Positions 10,803-20,126 of a stretch of 64,000 nt of DNA are shown here, one piece after another; position 1 is the first letter of the stretch; each line of letters begins with the position of its first letter. The position numbers and the translations under genes were made by a program. The notes beneath the pieces were generated by a model. It was not told the DNA's origin. It ran no database searches and saw only the letters and a list, made by a program, of their open reading frames with translations. The DNA lies in the NCBI GenBank assembly GCA_937967505.1, contig CALCJM010000033.1, forward strand, positions 1 through 64,000, in the 5' to 3' direction. Source of the stretch: an uncultured Pirellulaceae bacterium (GTDB lineage: Bacteria > Planctomycetota > Planctomycetia > Pirellulales > Pirellulaceae).

Positions 10803-11414
10803 ATGTTCAACAAATTCTTCGCCGCCGCTGCTCTGATGGCCTGCGTCGCACTGGTGTCCAGTACCGCCCAAGCCCAAATTGGGGCGGGCAACTACCCCAA
10901 TCATCTCTTCGCCCAATACACCACTCAGGGCATGGGCGGATTGACCGCCGGCAAATACAACGCGCCTCACCCCGTGCCGGCACACGTCGGTCACAACTAC
11001 CGAACTTACGAACCGTTGATGCCGCACGAGATGATGTACGCCCATCAACGCAACTACTTCAATTACTACAACGACAACAGCTACTATGGTGGCGGCCCCT
11101 CATTGAACGTGACTTCTGTGCGTTGGCAAAATGGCTGCAGCGGCTTTCGTCCTCTACCGTACTCCAACAAATACCTGTCCAGGCTGCATTACGGATTGGC
11201 CAAACGAGCCTACTGTCTTAATGGCGACTGCCGGGGCGGCAGCGGCCAATTGCTGGGGAAACTCAAAGGCAGGTGCGCCAGTGGCCAATGTGATACCTAC
11301 GAAGTCGCTGGTGGCGACGTGGCAGCCGACAGTTATGAAGTCGGTGGGTACGAAGGCGAAATCATTTCTGACGCTGGCGGAGTCGAAGGTTGCTCTGCAT
11401 GTGCGGGTAACTAA
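10803..11414 (+). CDS. Small secreted hypothetical protein
   Basis: 203 residues from the ATG at 10803, chosen because it has a GGAG site eight bases upstream and begins a clean signal peptide ('MFNKFFAAAALMACVALVSS', cleavage after AQA). An upstream in-frame ATG at 10728 would add 25 polar residues before the signal and is unlikely. The mature part is rich in Tyr, Asn, Gly and His, has a Cys-containing C-terminal third (GCSG, CLNGDCRGG, GQCDTY, GCSACAGN) and repeated 'YEVGG' units. No family recognised. The next gene encodes a similar small secreted protein with Cys and aromatic-rich composition, so the pair may be related envelope proteins. Confidence 0.65.
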   Translation: MFNKFFAAAALMACVALVSSTAQAQIGAGNYPNHLFAQYTTQGMGGLTAGKYNAPHPVPAHVGHNYRTYEPLMPHEMMYAHQRNYFNYYNDNSYYGGGPSLNVTSVRWQNGCSGFRPLPYSNKYLSRLHYGLAKRAYCLNGDCRGGSGQLLGKLKGRCASGQCDTYEVAGGDVAADSYEVGGYEGEIISDAGGVEGCSACAGN

Positions 11415-11496
11415 GCTGGAGTCTGCCACCTGAACGCAGATCCGTTCTGTGGCGATTCGGCCTTGAGCAACAATTTACTTCAACAGGACGATTACA

Positions 11497-12132
11497 ATGA
11501 AACAGAATATTTTTGCTGCCCTCATGGTGGCAGTGCTCTGCATGAACATCAGCAGCGCTCAGGCTCAGGACTGTGGCCAGTGCGAAGCCGTTGCTGTCAC
11601 GGGAAATGCCTGTGCTGGTGGCGGTTGTGGTGGAAAGGTAAAACGCGCCGCCAGTGTCCCCGTCAGAGCCACCAGAGCAGCACTTGGCGTGGCCGGTGGC
11701 AATAGCAGTGCCGTCTACGACGGCGATGGGCGCGTTCAACCGCAAACGCGGTTTGTCAATCCGCAGGCCACAGTGATTTACGGCGCACGGGATCAATTCA
11801 GCCCCGCCCCACTGTATTCGCACAGCTCCGCAGGCGCGCAAGCCGGTTTTGTGCACGCTTGGAACCAAAGCCAACAGAACGCCAACAGCTGGCACGGTGG
11901 TTACAACTCATGGCGCTACCAGCAACCCACCGCGTTGGTGGTGCCTCCAACAGCCTCCTACCAGTCCACTTACTCGTGGGGAGTGGGACAAACTCGATCC
12001 ACGCCAATCCATCACCAATTTGGCCGCGGCGGAGGCTCTTTCGGCGGCGACGCCGGTGGATATCAGAACAGACCCTATTTCCCTTGGAATACCAATCAGT
12101 TCGGATACTACCCGGTACGTGCCAACTGGTAA
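11497..12132 (+). CDS. Small secreted hypothetical protein, Gly/Gln/aromatic-rich
   Basis: 211 residues. Signal peptide 'MKQNIFAALMVAVLCMNISS' with cleavage after AQA; AGGA about nine bases upstream of the ATG. A Cys-rich stretch (CGQCEAV...CAGGGCGG) follows the signal. The remainder is low-complexity with many Q, N, S, Y and W. Ends 'FGYYPVRANW'. A strong terminator lies 54 bases downstream. No known family; by composition an envelope or extracellular protein. It follows another small secreted protein by 82 bases on the same strand and may be co-transcribed. Confidence 0.65.
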   Translation: MKQNIFAALMVAVLCMNISSAQAQDCGQCEAVAVTGNACAGGGCGGKVKRAASVPVRATRAALGVAGGNSSAVYDGDGRVQPQTRFVNPQATVIYGARDQFSPAPLYSHSSAGAQAGFVHAWNQSQQNANSWHGGYNSWRYQQPTALVVPPTASYQSTYSWGVGQTRSTPIHHQFGRGGGSFGGDAGGYQNRPYFPWNTNQFGYYPVRANW

Positions 12133-12183
12133 ATCAACCGGCTGCAACCCAACCGGAACAATGCCCAGCGGGCACAACGCAAA

Positions 12184-12214
12184 AGGCCGCTCAATCGCTT
12201 GAGCGGCTTTTTTT
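12184..12214 (+). terminator. Rho-independent terminator
   Basis: Stem GCCGCTCAA (12186-12194) pairs perfectly with TTGAGCGGC (12199-12207) around a 4-base loop and runs into seven T (12208-12214). It ends the plus-strand transcript of the two small secreted protein genes. Confidence 0.9.
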
Positions 12215-13088
12215 CTGCGCCAAGCCCGACAATTGCAGCAGCTTCTCTCTTTCTGATGGATGTATCATAACAAAACATTGACGAAAGCGATTTCAGAGTT
12301 TCGTCGCGCCCGACGAAGTAAGAGTTCCGTGGAATACGCTGGTAAAAAATATGATTGCATGCAATAGTTTCAAGAATGTGGGTCGCCAGCAACCCAATCG
12401 CCGTCAACACAATCGCCTTGAATCCGCCAAATCAAGCTTGGGAACTGGTCAGGCGCTCACGTAACACGTCGATCAAGCATGAACTGCTGACAGCGTGAAT
12501 GACCATCTTGATGATGGCAAGCAAGATCTCAAAGGCGACAGAGAGTATCATGATGGTTTCGTAAAATTCAGCAAACGACTTAGTCGTCGGTTTCGTCACG
12601 TTGCGAAGGCTGCCAGCCTTCTTGGTTCGAATTTGAAGGCTGGCAGCCTTCACAACGGGCGGGCCAATAACTTAGATATTTGCCATGTTACCCCGAAAGC
12701 TTTATCCGTGGATAAGCTAGAACCAACTGTTGGCTTCGGTTGTGACGCACGCAAAAAGTGAGTGGACTGTAAAAAGCACAATCAACGGCAAATTGTTACA
12801 ACTTTGATCACACTGCCATCGGACTGACAGCGCGTTAAAGTCGCTGTCAACAAGCGAAGTTTTTTCTTCTTCTGCCGCTCGACAGCCCATGCTTGCTGGC
12901 GTCTGAGAAAACGGACGGTAAATATCTCTCGTAAACGCCTTGGTAAGCGCTGCGGTGCATGCAAAAAAATGGTTCGCGCAAAATCAGCAAAAATTACCGG
13001 CTGTCAACCTATCCCAATTGGCACCGCGTCTGCGTTTCTCTCCGACATCAAGTCTTTCCCACTCTGCGACCATCCTTGGAGAAGCCAG
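12215..13088. other. Long spacer with no convincing gene; contains one inverted repeat
   Basis: Roughly 870 bases. Open frames on both strands are short, lack ribosome sites and show no recognisable protein. A minus-strand frame at 12432-12653 has a hydrophobic stretch but no credible start. The one structured object is the inverted repeat at 12600-12656, listed separately. Confidence 0.5.
12600..12656. repeat. 22-bp inverted repeat (hairpin)
   Basis: Bases 12600-12621 and 12635-12656 are reverse complements over 22 bp with one mismatch, separated by 13 bases. Each arm is itself near-palindromic (GAAGGCTGCCAGCCTTC). There is no T-run, so it is not a standard terminator; it is more like a REP-type element. 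Confidence 0.7.
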
Positions 13089-13196
13089 ATGTTTTTAAGT
13101 CAAATCCTGCTGATCATTGGTGCTATTTTGACTGTTGGTTTTTTGGCCACTGCCTGTCTGAAGGTTCCTCAAAACCGCCCCATCACCGGATGCTAA
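13089..13196 (+). CDS. Possible 35-residue membrane peptide
   Basis: ATG at 13089 preceded by GGAG about ten bases upstream. The product is one hydrophobic segment ('FLSQILLIIGAILTVGFLAT') followed by a short polar tail ending 'RPITGC'. It overlaps the end of the convergent DUF1080 gene by four bases. Too short for family assignment and it may be spurious; listed because start, ribosome site and membrane segment agree. Confidence 0.3.
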   Translation: MFLSQILLIIGAILTVGFLATACLKVPQNRPITGC

Positions 13197-14005
13197 TTTT
13201 CATCGCCAAAGTCGCCAACTTTCCAGCGGTACTCTTGGGGAAGCTGGGGTTGTTGAGCGCTCACGTTTTCCCGCACCCAGATATTTCGGTAGCGCACCGC
13301 ATCTTTGTGAAACTGGAGATAGATCGCCGTCTTTTCAGGATGCGGTTCGTACGTGGGCGGTTTGTTGTACAGCGTGCGCCCCTTCAGTTCGACATGGTTC
13401 TGAATCACGACGCCGTTGAGCAGCACCGTGAAATAGGCCGGTCGCACCAATTCGCCATACGCCCCAAATTTGGGTGCGTCGTAGATAATGTCGTACGACT
13501 GCCACTGTCCCGGCTTGCGGCACGGATTGACAATTGGCGGACTTTGCTTGTACAGCGCTCCACATTGTCCATCAAAGTAAGTAGGGTTCTCCCAGGAATC
13601 AAGAACCTGCACTTCGTACCCGTTACCGAAGAAGACGCCACTATTGCCACGCCCCTGCCCTTCACCTTCAATTTCGTCTGGAGCGGCAAATTCGAGATGC
13701 AGTTGGCAACTGCCAAACTTCTGCCTAGTACCGATTCCTTTTTTCTGCGCCGTTGCCACACCGTCGGCAACCTTCCACGCTTCACCGCCACTCCACTGGT
13801 CAAGGTTGCTGCCGTCAAACAGGACAATCGCGTCGGACGGCGGCGCGCCATTGATCCCCGGTTCGACTTTCGGTGGCTCCGTCCAGACCACCTGACTTTT
13901 CCATTCCTCTACCAACCACGCGCCGGCAATAACCGGCAACGCCATGACCAGACACACGGCCATCACTGATGGGCGAAACAATTTCACTTTCGACAACAAT
14001 TTCAA
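13193..14005 (-). CDS. Secreted DUF1080 (3-keto-disaccharide hydrolase / LamG-like) protein
   Basis: 270 residues with an N-terminal signal anchor (~14-30, 'VMAVCLVMALPVIAGAWLV'). The rest is one DUF1080 domain: 'DAIVLFDGSNLDQWSGG' near 58-74, 'GNSGVFFGNGYEVQVLDS' in the middle and the final strand 'YRNIWVRE'. This family is greatly expanded in planctomycetes. It has a concanavalin/LamG-like beta-sandwich and is annotated as 3-keto-glycoside hydrolase or carbohydrate-binding, so a role in sugar processing outside the cytoplasm is likely. It stands alone, convergent with nothing of known function. Confidence 0.9.
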   Translation of the reverse strand: MKLLSKVKLFRPSVMAVCLVMALPVIAGAWLVEEWKSQVVWTEPPKVEPGINGAPPSDAIVLFDGSNLDQWSGGEAWKVADGVATAQKKGIGTRQKFGSCQLHLEFAAPDEIEGEGQGRGNSGVFFGNGYEVQVLDSWENPTYFDGQCGALYKQSPPIVNPCRKPGQWQSYDIIYDAPKFGAYGELVRPAYFTVLLNGVVIQNHVELKGRTLYNKPPTYEPHPEKTAIYLQFHKDAVRYRNIWVRENVSAQQPQLPQEYRWKVGDFGDEN

Positions 14006-14112
14006 AACGAACCTCAGTCAATTGGGGATTTAAGGGGCAATAACGTTCGTATTATAAACCACCGCCACTCCCGCGCGGGGTATGTAAAATACTGCAAATT
14101 GGCCACACCCTA

Positions 14113-16974
14113 CTAATGATTTACCGTTCGCAGTGTACGCAGCAGGCGATCAAGCTGGTCACTCCACGATGAATCCTCCCAACCGTATACTGACCGGGTA
14201 TACCGCAGCAGTTTTTTGGCCGGCGCGCGTTCACCGCCCAATGCCAGCTGGCGGGCTACCTCCAAACGAGCCTCATACCAGTTTTCTGATGCCGGTGTCA
14301 GGGATTTCGCCAACCTTCGCCACACCTTCAACGCATCCTTCTGCCGGGCTTCGATGTGCGACAACGATCGGGCAAACTCCATTTGAATCAGCAGGTCACC
14401 ACGAAAACGTTGCGCCAACGGCTCCAACAACGAAACCGCCTCTTTCGGCTGCCCCGACTTGCGCAACAGGCTTCCCCACTGAAACTTCCACCGGTCTGAC
14501 TGTTTCGCCGACAGCGGTAGCCGATTGGCGATCCGAATAACCTCCAGCCCAAAAGTTTGTAATGCACGTTGCTGTGCCGTGAGAGTCACGGATGCCGCGC
14601 GGTTGGCCTCGTTGCCGGCAATCAGCGCTTCCCGATTCGCGACCACACGAAATAAACGCCGGCACAGCACTTCATCCGGCTCACTGCGCGACAACAATTT
14701 GATCGCTGCGTCCGTATCCGATTGCCCCACCGTCCGATCCGGCAGGACCATCAGTAAACTGGCCCACGCCAACAGTGTTTTCTCCTCCCGCGATTTGACC
14801 GACAGGTGATCCTCGCCAGTGGCAAAACGTTGCCGAAAATCTGCCACCCACGCGGCCAACGTTACCAGCGAATTGGCAACCCCCTCTGGCGATTCCAGCC
14901 CTATTTCCACCGCTAGAGACACCAGCGGCGCAGCGCGATCGATTCGATTGGAATCGCTCCACCGGCCAGACGGCTCACTTCCGCTCAATTGATCATACCG
15001 CGCCCGCAACCGTGCCCTGACCTCACGTACAACCGCCCGCAGATCCGCACTGCCGGGATTCACGTTACCGCGATCTGGGCTGGCGGAATTTGCCAAACGG
15101 CGAACCTCAAAAAACAATGCCCGCAACTGCGATAGCGCTTCAGGAAACGAATCACTCCCGGTTTCGATCACGTCAAATGCACCTAATGCACCTGTAAAAT
15201 TGCGTTGTCCGACGTATTCGGCCATCAACCACAATGCCGCCTGATTTTTGGTAGGGCTGTTTGGCCAAGAATCAAGATGCTGTTTTAGCGCTTCGGTCAG
15301 GCGACCAGGTTTTCCAGTCTCTCCGGTATCCTGTTGGGCAACCTGCGCAACATCCTTTGCCCGCGCGCGAGCCATGTTCCAAACGCCCCGGAGGTTAGTT
15401 GCCGCCGCGAGTGGATCGTCGGCATGGGAGGCCGCCACCGATATCAATCGCCGGGCCGCCTCCATGTGACGCGACTGCTGTTCCAGAATCTGACTGGCGC
15501 GAATCTGCAGTTTGATAATTTCCGTTGCCATACGAGTTTGCCCGATTGCCCGGTCGTATGCTTTGAGCGCGTCTTCGGGCGCTCCGTTACGTTGTGCCTG
15601 CAGCGCGGTCTGGATCAAAATCTCCACCGCCGCACTACGCGCGGGCTCCGTTGCAGGTTGCAGTCGGGTTTGCGGTCGATTTCGTGATGACGATAACGGC
15701 GAGGTATTCGAACGCAATGCGATGTTTGGATTACCGTCACCGGTGGCTCGAATCAGCGTCAAGCCGGCTTGGCGTCCCCACCATGCACCGTGTCGCACCT
15801 GAACTGCCTGTTTCATTTGTGCCGCACTCCGGATCCAAAAACGTTGCTGTTGCGGATCGGTCGCCAGTTTCGAAAGCGTCACAGCGGCCCTGATTCGCGC
15901 CAACTCCAGTGCTGGCCACTGGCGCGTTTCGGCCACATTGTGATTCTCCAGATGATCCTTTAATTTTTTTTGATCGCCAGTCGTGATGGCCAACAGCAAC
16001 TGCTGTTCGATCAGTTGCGGCAAAATTGCCGCTGGAGGATCCGTCTCGAGCAGTATCGACAGCAGCCGCACCACTTGATCGGTACGTCCCAGCTTCAACA
16101 GACACTCCAACTGGCTAACTTTTGATTGCCACCAAATCAGCCGGGAGGGAATCACACTATCCTGCACTTCCTGTAGCCGTTTAAGCACATCGTTCAGGGC
16201 GCTTCGCCATGCCACTGTATCACGATCCCGATAGCCCGCCGCGATTTGAAGTTGGCAGAGTGCAATTTGGTAGCGCACATTGCTTTTGAGAGTCAATAAT
16301 TCCTGCGGTGTGATTTCGCCATCTTTCACCGATTTCGTACGCTGCTCCGGCAGCAGTCTCTCAATCTCCCGTTCCACATCGGTGAAAACTCTTTTCGCCG
16401 CGCGGCACTGCTCCAGCATGGCTTCCGTGCGCGAGGGGATTTGGTCTACCGCCACCATTTGAGCCTCGATCGTGCGAGCGATTCGATTGGCCCGGCCCAA
16501 GTGTGCCAGCCCGGTCTGGACAGAAACCAGAATTTGTCCCGGATGGCGGGGAAATTGTTTTTTAAACTCTTCGCCCGTCCGCCAGACGGACCGCCAGGCC
16601 TGGTCGGATCGCCCCTGGTCAGCGGCCAGTGCGATCGAGGTGCGGATCAGCACCAATTGCACGGTCAAGGCCGTCTGATCGGCGATGGTGATGTCCTGAT
16701 CGTTCAGCATCCTCAGGCAGTGTGATTCAGCCACCCCATAGATTCGCCGCCTTATTAATCCGTTGACGTACGTCTTTTCACGATCGTCGAACAACCGCAC
16801 TGGGGAATTATCAGAGGATTGTTCCGGGGACAGCACAGATGATTGCGAGCAACACTCCGTAGGTGCAGCCATGCCACACAACAGACTGGTGCACATCATC
16901 CCGACAACGACCCAATATCGTTGGCGCTGCCGGGACGAACGAGATGTGATTGCCAACCCAAAAAACAACGCCAA
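14113..16974 (-). CDS. Large TPR-like helical repeat protein, secreted or envelope, last gene of the ExbB/ExbD operon
   Basis: 953 residues, mostly alpha-helical with degenerate tetratricopeptide-like repeats, e.g. 'GAPEDALKAYDRAIGQ' near the middle and 'SGQPKEAVSLLEPLAQRFRG' and 'EARQKDALKVWRRLA' near the C-terminus. The N-terminus has a hydrophobic segment ('VVVGMMCTSLLCGMAAP') consistent with export or membrane anchoring. It follows the second ExbD gene by about 60 bases on the same strand, and a second TPR-like protein heads the operon. In planctomycetes such proteins commonly accompany ExbB/ExbD and may couple the proton-driven motor to envelope substrates; this is inference. Exact start uncertain. 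Confidence 0.75.
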   Translation of the reverse strand: MALFFGLAITSRSSRQRQRYWVVVGMMCTSLLCGMAAPTECCSQSSVLSPEQSSDNSPVRLFDDREKTYVNGLIRRRIYGVAESHCLRMLNDQDITIADQTALTVQLVLIRTSIALAADQGRSDQAWRSVWRTGEEFKKQFPRHPGQILVSVQTGLAHLGRANRIARTIEAQMVAVDQIPSRTEAMLEQCRAAKRVFTDVEREIERLLPEQRTKSVKDGEITPQELLTLKSNVRYQIALCQLQIAAGYRDRDTVAWRSALNDVLKRLQEVQDSVIPSRLIWWQSKVSQLECLLKLGRTDQVVRLLSILLETDPPAAILPQLIEQQLLLAITTGDQKKLKDHLENHNVAETRQWPALELARIRAAVTLSKLATDPQQQRFWIRSAAQMKQAVQVRHGAWWGRQAGLTLIRATGDGNPNIALRSNTSPLSSSRNRPQTRLQPATEPARSAAVEILIQTALQAQRNGAPEDALKAYDRAIGQTRMATEIIKLQIRASQILEQQSRHMEAARRLISVAASHADDPLAAATNLRGVWNMARARAKDVAQVAQQDTGETGKPGRLTEALKQHLDSWPNSPTKNQAALWLMAEYVGQRNFTGALGAFDVIETGSDSFPEALSQLRALFFEVRRLANSASPDRGNVNPGSADLRAVVREVRARLRARYDQLSGSEPSGRWSDSNRIDRAAPLVSLAVEIGLESPEGVANSLVTLAAWVADFRQRFATGEDHLSVKSREEKTLLAWASLLMVLPDRTVGQSDTDAAIKLLSRSEPDEVLCRRLFRVVANREALIAGNEANRAASVTLTAQQRALQTFGLEVIRIANRLPLSAKQSDRWKFQWGSLLRKSGQPKEAVSLLEPLAQRFRGDLLIQMEFARSLSHIEARQKDALKVWRRLAKSLTPASENWYEARLEVARQLALGGERAPAKKLLRYTRSVYGWEDSSWSDQLDRLLRTLRTVNH

Positions 16975-17034
16975 CTCCCCGGGAAACTGTCCGAATTCTG
17001 AATCTCAACCAACCCCACCTACCCCCCCAACCTT

Positions 17035-17496
17035 CTACCGCGTTCCATTGACCGCAAAACTGACGCTGGTAAAACCGGTCAGCTTCGCCGCGTCATAGGT
17101 CTGGATCACAAATTCCAACGGCACATTGGAGGCCGGATGGACGATCACCGTTGCCCCCGGATCGACACGTGCAATTGACGCCAGTCGGCGTTCTACCGCA
17201 CCGGCATCGGCCAACGGCTGGTCATTCATTGTCCATTGAGCCGTTGCTTTTGTTTCGTCAAAACTGACCGAAATTACGATGTCCTCAAGATCTTTTTCAG
17301 GCGGCGGATCGAGCGTGCTATCTGCCGTTCCCATTTGCGAGGACAGTTGGCCTGGTAGAATCTGTTCGGCAATCTGAAAGCTGGCGGTCCATACAAAAAA
17401 CACCAGCAGCAAAAACACGACATCGATCATCGGAGTCATCGCCGCATCAATATCGACATCTCCGCGCCCTTTCAGATTAACATGTGGCGTTTTCAT
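17035..17496 (-). CDS. ExbD/TolR family biopolymer transport protein (second copy)
   Basis: 153 residues from the ATG at 17496. This start overlaps the stop of the preceding exbD gene in an ATGA arrangement, which implies translational coupling; a longer frame from 17580 would run inside that gene. Single N-terminal membrane helix with the conserved 'MTPMIDVVFLLLVFFVWTASF', including the Asp that carries protons through the ExbB/TolQ channel. The periplasmic domain has the ExbD/TolR-type end ('VIQTYDAAKLTGFTSVSFAV'). Works with the ExbB protein encoded two genes upstream to energise envelope processes. Confidence 0.93.
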   Translation of the reverse strand: MKTPHVNLKGRGDVDIDAAMTPMIDVVFLLLVFFVWTASFQIAEQILPGQLSSQMGTADSTLDPPPEKDLEDIVISVSFDETKATAQWTMNDQPLADAGAVERRLASIARVDPGATVIVHPASNVPLEFVIQTYDAAKLTGFTSVSFAVNGTR

Positions 17497-17915
17497 CGCG
17501 ACTCCCGGTAGACCGCCCACCTGACATCCCAGATCCCCGCCCGTGTACAGGCGATCATGACGGGTTCTGCGGTGGACCATGTCGCAGCACGGCTACCGCG
17601 AATCCGCACCTCGACTTCGCCACCCTCCTTTTCTTTCACCCTCGCAAACTGTTCAGCCAGCCGGTCAGCGGCAATGGGCCGACCAGCCAACGAATAACTC
17701 CCGTCCGCGTTGATGTTGATCGTCAGACGGGGTTTATCGCTTAAGGAATCATCGGCAGCCGAAACCGCGTGGGGAAGTTCCAGTTCAACCTGTGTTTCCT
17801 GTTTGGCCAAGTGACTACTGACCAGAAAAAAAATGATCAGCAAAAACACGACATCGATCATCGGCGTCATATTGAAGCCCAATTTCTGGTACGGTTTGTA
17901 ACGCGGAATCTGCAT
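17493..17915 (-). CDS. ExbD/TolR family biopolymer transport protein (first copy)
   Basis: 140 residues. Short cytoplasmic N-terminus, then the signature membrane helix 'GFNMTPMIDVVFLLIIFFLV' with the essential proton-carrying Asp, then a periplasmic domain ('ELELPHAVSA', 'INADGSYSLAGRPI'). Its ATG abuts the stop codon of exbB upstream, and its stop overlaps the start of a second exbD. Two different ExbD proteins per ExbB is frequent in this phylum and suggests a heteromeric stator. Confidence 0.93.
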   Translation of the reverse strand: MQIPRYKPYQKLGFNMTPMIDVVFLLIIFFLVSSHLAKQETQVELELPHAVSAADDSLSDKPRLTININADGSYSLAGRPIAADRLAEQFARVKEKEGGEVEVRIRGSRAATWSTAEPVMIACTRAGIWDVRWAVYRESR

Positions 17916-18728
17916 CTATGATGACGCTCCATTGCGTTTGGGACGTCGGCGCAGCGGTGCAAAGACATGCTGGGTCACATAAGCCGCTTCGGCGACAAAC
18001 TGGTCAATTCGATTGCGAAAAACAGCAAACGCGCCGATCGAGGGAATCGCCACGATCAACCCGCCGACCGTCGTCACCAGTGCCTGATAGATGCCTTCGG
18101 CCAATTGCGGCGCTGACGCGGTTCCCTGGGTAGAGGCCACATTTTGGAATGCCATAATCATCCCGATCACCGTTCCCAACAGGCCGATCATCGGTGCAAT
18201 ATTTCCGATCACCGACAGGTATTCTATTTTTCGAAACAGACGCGCCGACTGTTCAGCCAGTGCGTCCTCGAGAGATTTTTCGACAGCGCTCCAACCAAAC
18301 TCCAGCTCCGCAATCCCGTGCATAAGCACAAACGCAAGGAAGCTGGGTTTCTCTTTGCAGGCTTGCTGCGCTCCCCGAATGTCGCCGGTAATCAAACTTT
18401 GCCGCACAATATCCGCCAGCCCGTCGGGAATCAAATCCGATCGACGGATGGTTAGAAAATGATCGACTATCAGATATGCCGAATAGACCGACAACAGCAA
18501 CAGCAACACAATGATGATGACCCCGGGCGTACCTCCAGAGAACAGGATTTGAAAAAAACCGCTGGGCGCACTTTCAGAAACATCGGCGTTAACGGTCACC
18601 TCTTGTGCCAGAATCAGCCGCTGCGACACAGCGCAGTAAAAAACAGAATACATAGGGATCTTCAAAACAGGAATGGTCAGGCATCGTGGTTGAAACAGAG
18701 CCGCACGGACGGAACAGTATTCCCCCAA
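17916..18728 (-). CDS. exbB: MotA/TolQ/ExbB proton channel family protein
   Basis: 270 residues. An N-terminal hydrophobic region and a periplasmic stretch precede the first channel helix ('GVIIIVLLLLLSVYSAYLIV', ~90-110). A cytoplasmic loop with many charged residues follows. The conserved TolQ/ExbB core is 'IEYLSVIGNIAPMIGLLGTV' with 'GMIMAFQNVA', and the last helix is 'GIYQALVTTVGGLIVAIPSI'. It forms the inner-membrane channel that uses proton-motive force with the ExbD proteins downstream. The first ~25 residues before 'MYSVFYCAV' may not be translated. The stop abuts the ExbD start. Confidence 0.93.
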   Translation of the reverse strand: MGEYCSVRAALFQPRCLTIPVLKIPMYSVFYCAVSQRLILAQEVTVNADVSESAPSGFFQILFSGGTPGVIIIVLLLLLSVYSAYLIVDHFLTIRRSDLIPDGLADIVRQSLITGDIRGAQQACKEKPSFLAFVLMHGIAELEFGWSAVEKSLEDALAEQSARLFRKIEYLSVIGNIAPMIGLLGTVIGMIMAFQNVASTQGTASAPQLAEGIYQALVTTVGGLIVAIPSIGAFAVFRNRIDQFVAEAAYVTQHVFAPLRRRPKRNGASS

Positions 18729-18734
18729 ACTACG

Positions 18735-19820
18735 TTACGGTTGCGTTGCGGAATTGGTCATGGCCGGCAATTGCGCCCAGGGGGATTGAGGCCAGTTCGA
18801 TTTCAGTTCTGCCTCCAGTGATGCGGCGACCTCGTGATTCCCCTTATTGTGCATTAAAACAGCGGACCGGTACAACGCCGGTGCCGCGATAATCTGCCGG
18901 TTGGGATACAAAATCACGATTCGCATGAAATCCCCAATGGCATCATCAATCATCGCGACATTTGCTTCCGCGCGCTGGGCCAGCGCGATAGCATACAACG
19001 GGCCGGCACGTGCTGCGACGGGCATCCGCTCCAGCCGACGACGCCAGAGTGCAATTCGTTTCGGGGCAACAGGTTGAATCGCAGTGGCTTGCTGCCGCCA
19101 CAATTGCCCCACCGCTAGGGCAGCGATCGTGGGATCGAGGTCGGCTGCCAGTTGCTCAAGTACCGGTCGCGCATCCTGCGGGTGTGAGGCCATCAACCAG
19201 GCAGCGGCCACCAGAGAGACCGCGGCTCCGTCGCTGCCCGCCTGCCCACCCAATTGAAGCCACTTCCGCACCCGACCGACATCGGGAAGGCCGTCGGTTG
19301 ATTGAGCCAACCTAGAGACCTCCCACGGCAACGGAGACAAATGTAAAAATCGACTTTGCGGATCAAGCGCCACCAGACGAAAAAAAGACTCGGCAGCTCC
19401 CGTGTACTGTCCAAGTAACTCTTGCACGGATGTCAATTTGGCCAGCACGATCACCTGCGCCCATGGTCTGCTTTCCTGTTGAAGTGATTTCTTCAACAGC
19501 CCGACTGCATCGGTCAGGTTGGCCCGGCCATCGGCGTCCACCTTCTGTAGTGCGACGTTGTAGTCCGGCGGCCACGTTGTTTCAACAGAGTCAATTTGGT
19601 CGTTGTCAATCTCCCGAATGCGCCCCGATCGAGCCAGTTTTAATTTCAGCGACAGGCCCGACCAATCGACAATCTGACCGGCGCGCTCGCGGGTGGTGCC
19701 ATCAGACTTTCGTTCCCGCACGACATCCTGCGGAAGCGCCACCGACGCCGGGAATATTAACCCAACGAAAATCCACACCATGGCAAGGACCGGAACGGAT
19801 TGTGTTGCGTGTCGCGGCAT
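18735..19820 (-). CDS. Secreted helical-repeat (TPR-like) protein, first gene of the ExbB/ExbD operon
   Basis: 361 residues from the ATG at 19820, which begins a signal peptide ('SVPVLAMVWIFVGLIFPASV'); the longer frame to 20084 adds 88 residues of non-signal sequence and is unlikely. Residues ~35-80 form a small beta domain ('AGQIVDWSGLSLKLKLA', '..IREIDNDQIDSVET') resembling an SH3-like/Sm-like fold seen before TPR regions in planctomycete proteins. The remainder is helical with TPR-like units ('LGQYTGAAESFFRLVALDPQ'). It ends six bases before the ExbB gene. Likely periplasmic partner of the ExbB/ExbD motor; function not established. Confidence 0.75.
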   Translation of the reverse strand: MPRHATQSVPVLAMVWIFVGLIFPASVALPQDVVRERKSDGTTRERAGQIVDWSGLSLKLKLARSGRIREIDNDQIDSVETTWPPDYNVALQKVDADGRANLTDAVGLLKKSLQQESRPWAQVIVLAKLTSVQELLGQYTGAAESFFRLVALDPQSRFLHLSPLPWEVSRLAQSTDGLPDVGRVRKWLQLGGQAGSDGAAVSLVAAAWLMASHPQDARPVLEQLAADLDPTIAALAVGQLWRQQATAIQPVAPKRIALWRRRLERMPVAARAGPLYAIALAQRAEANVAMIDDAIGDFMRIVILYPNRQIIAAPALYRSAVLMHNKGNHEVAASLEAELKSNWPQSPWAQLPAMTNSATQP

Positions 19821-20126
19821 TGAAACCTGTCGGTCGCTGGAACGGTTAAGGACGGGGGCGCACTCCCTGCCGGCACGAGTCTCGTGACGGGGTAATATGC
19901 GGGGTTCGGCCGGGTTGAAATGATTTACCGGACGTGATCCAGATGCGATCCTACCAAAATGCTGGCACTTCCATGAACCTGAATTCCTTCGACGAAAGTC
20001 GTAAAAACAGGGCAAATGCTGGCAAAAAATAATTTTCCACGATTTAAACCGCCATGTGACCAGAGGTGTCACAGTGTCGGCCAATGATTGTCACAGATAA
20101 ATGAAATCCCGTTTCAGGAAACTGTC
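19821..20126. other. Divergent intergenic region
   Basis: About 306 bases between the minus-strand ExbB/ExbD operon and the plus-strand gene at 20127. It should hold both promoters; no operator or riboswitch was recognised. Confidence 0.45.

Noticed and set aside
12432-12653. 73-residue minus-strand frame with a hydrophobic segment
   Set aside because: It starts inside the inverted repeat region, has no ribosome site and no similar family comes to mind.
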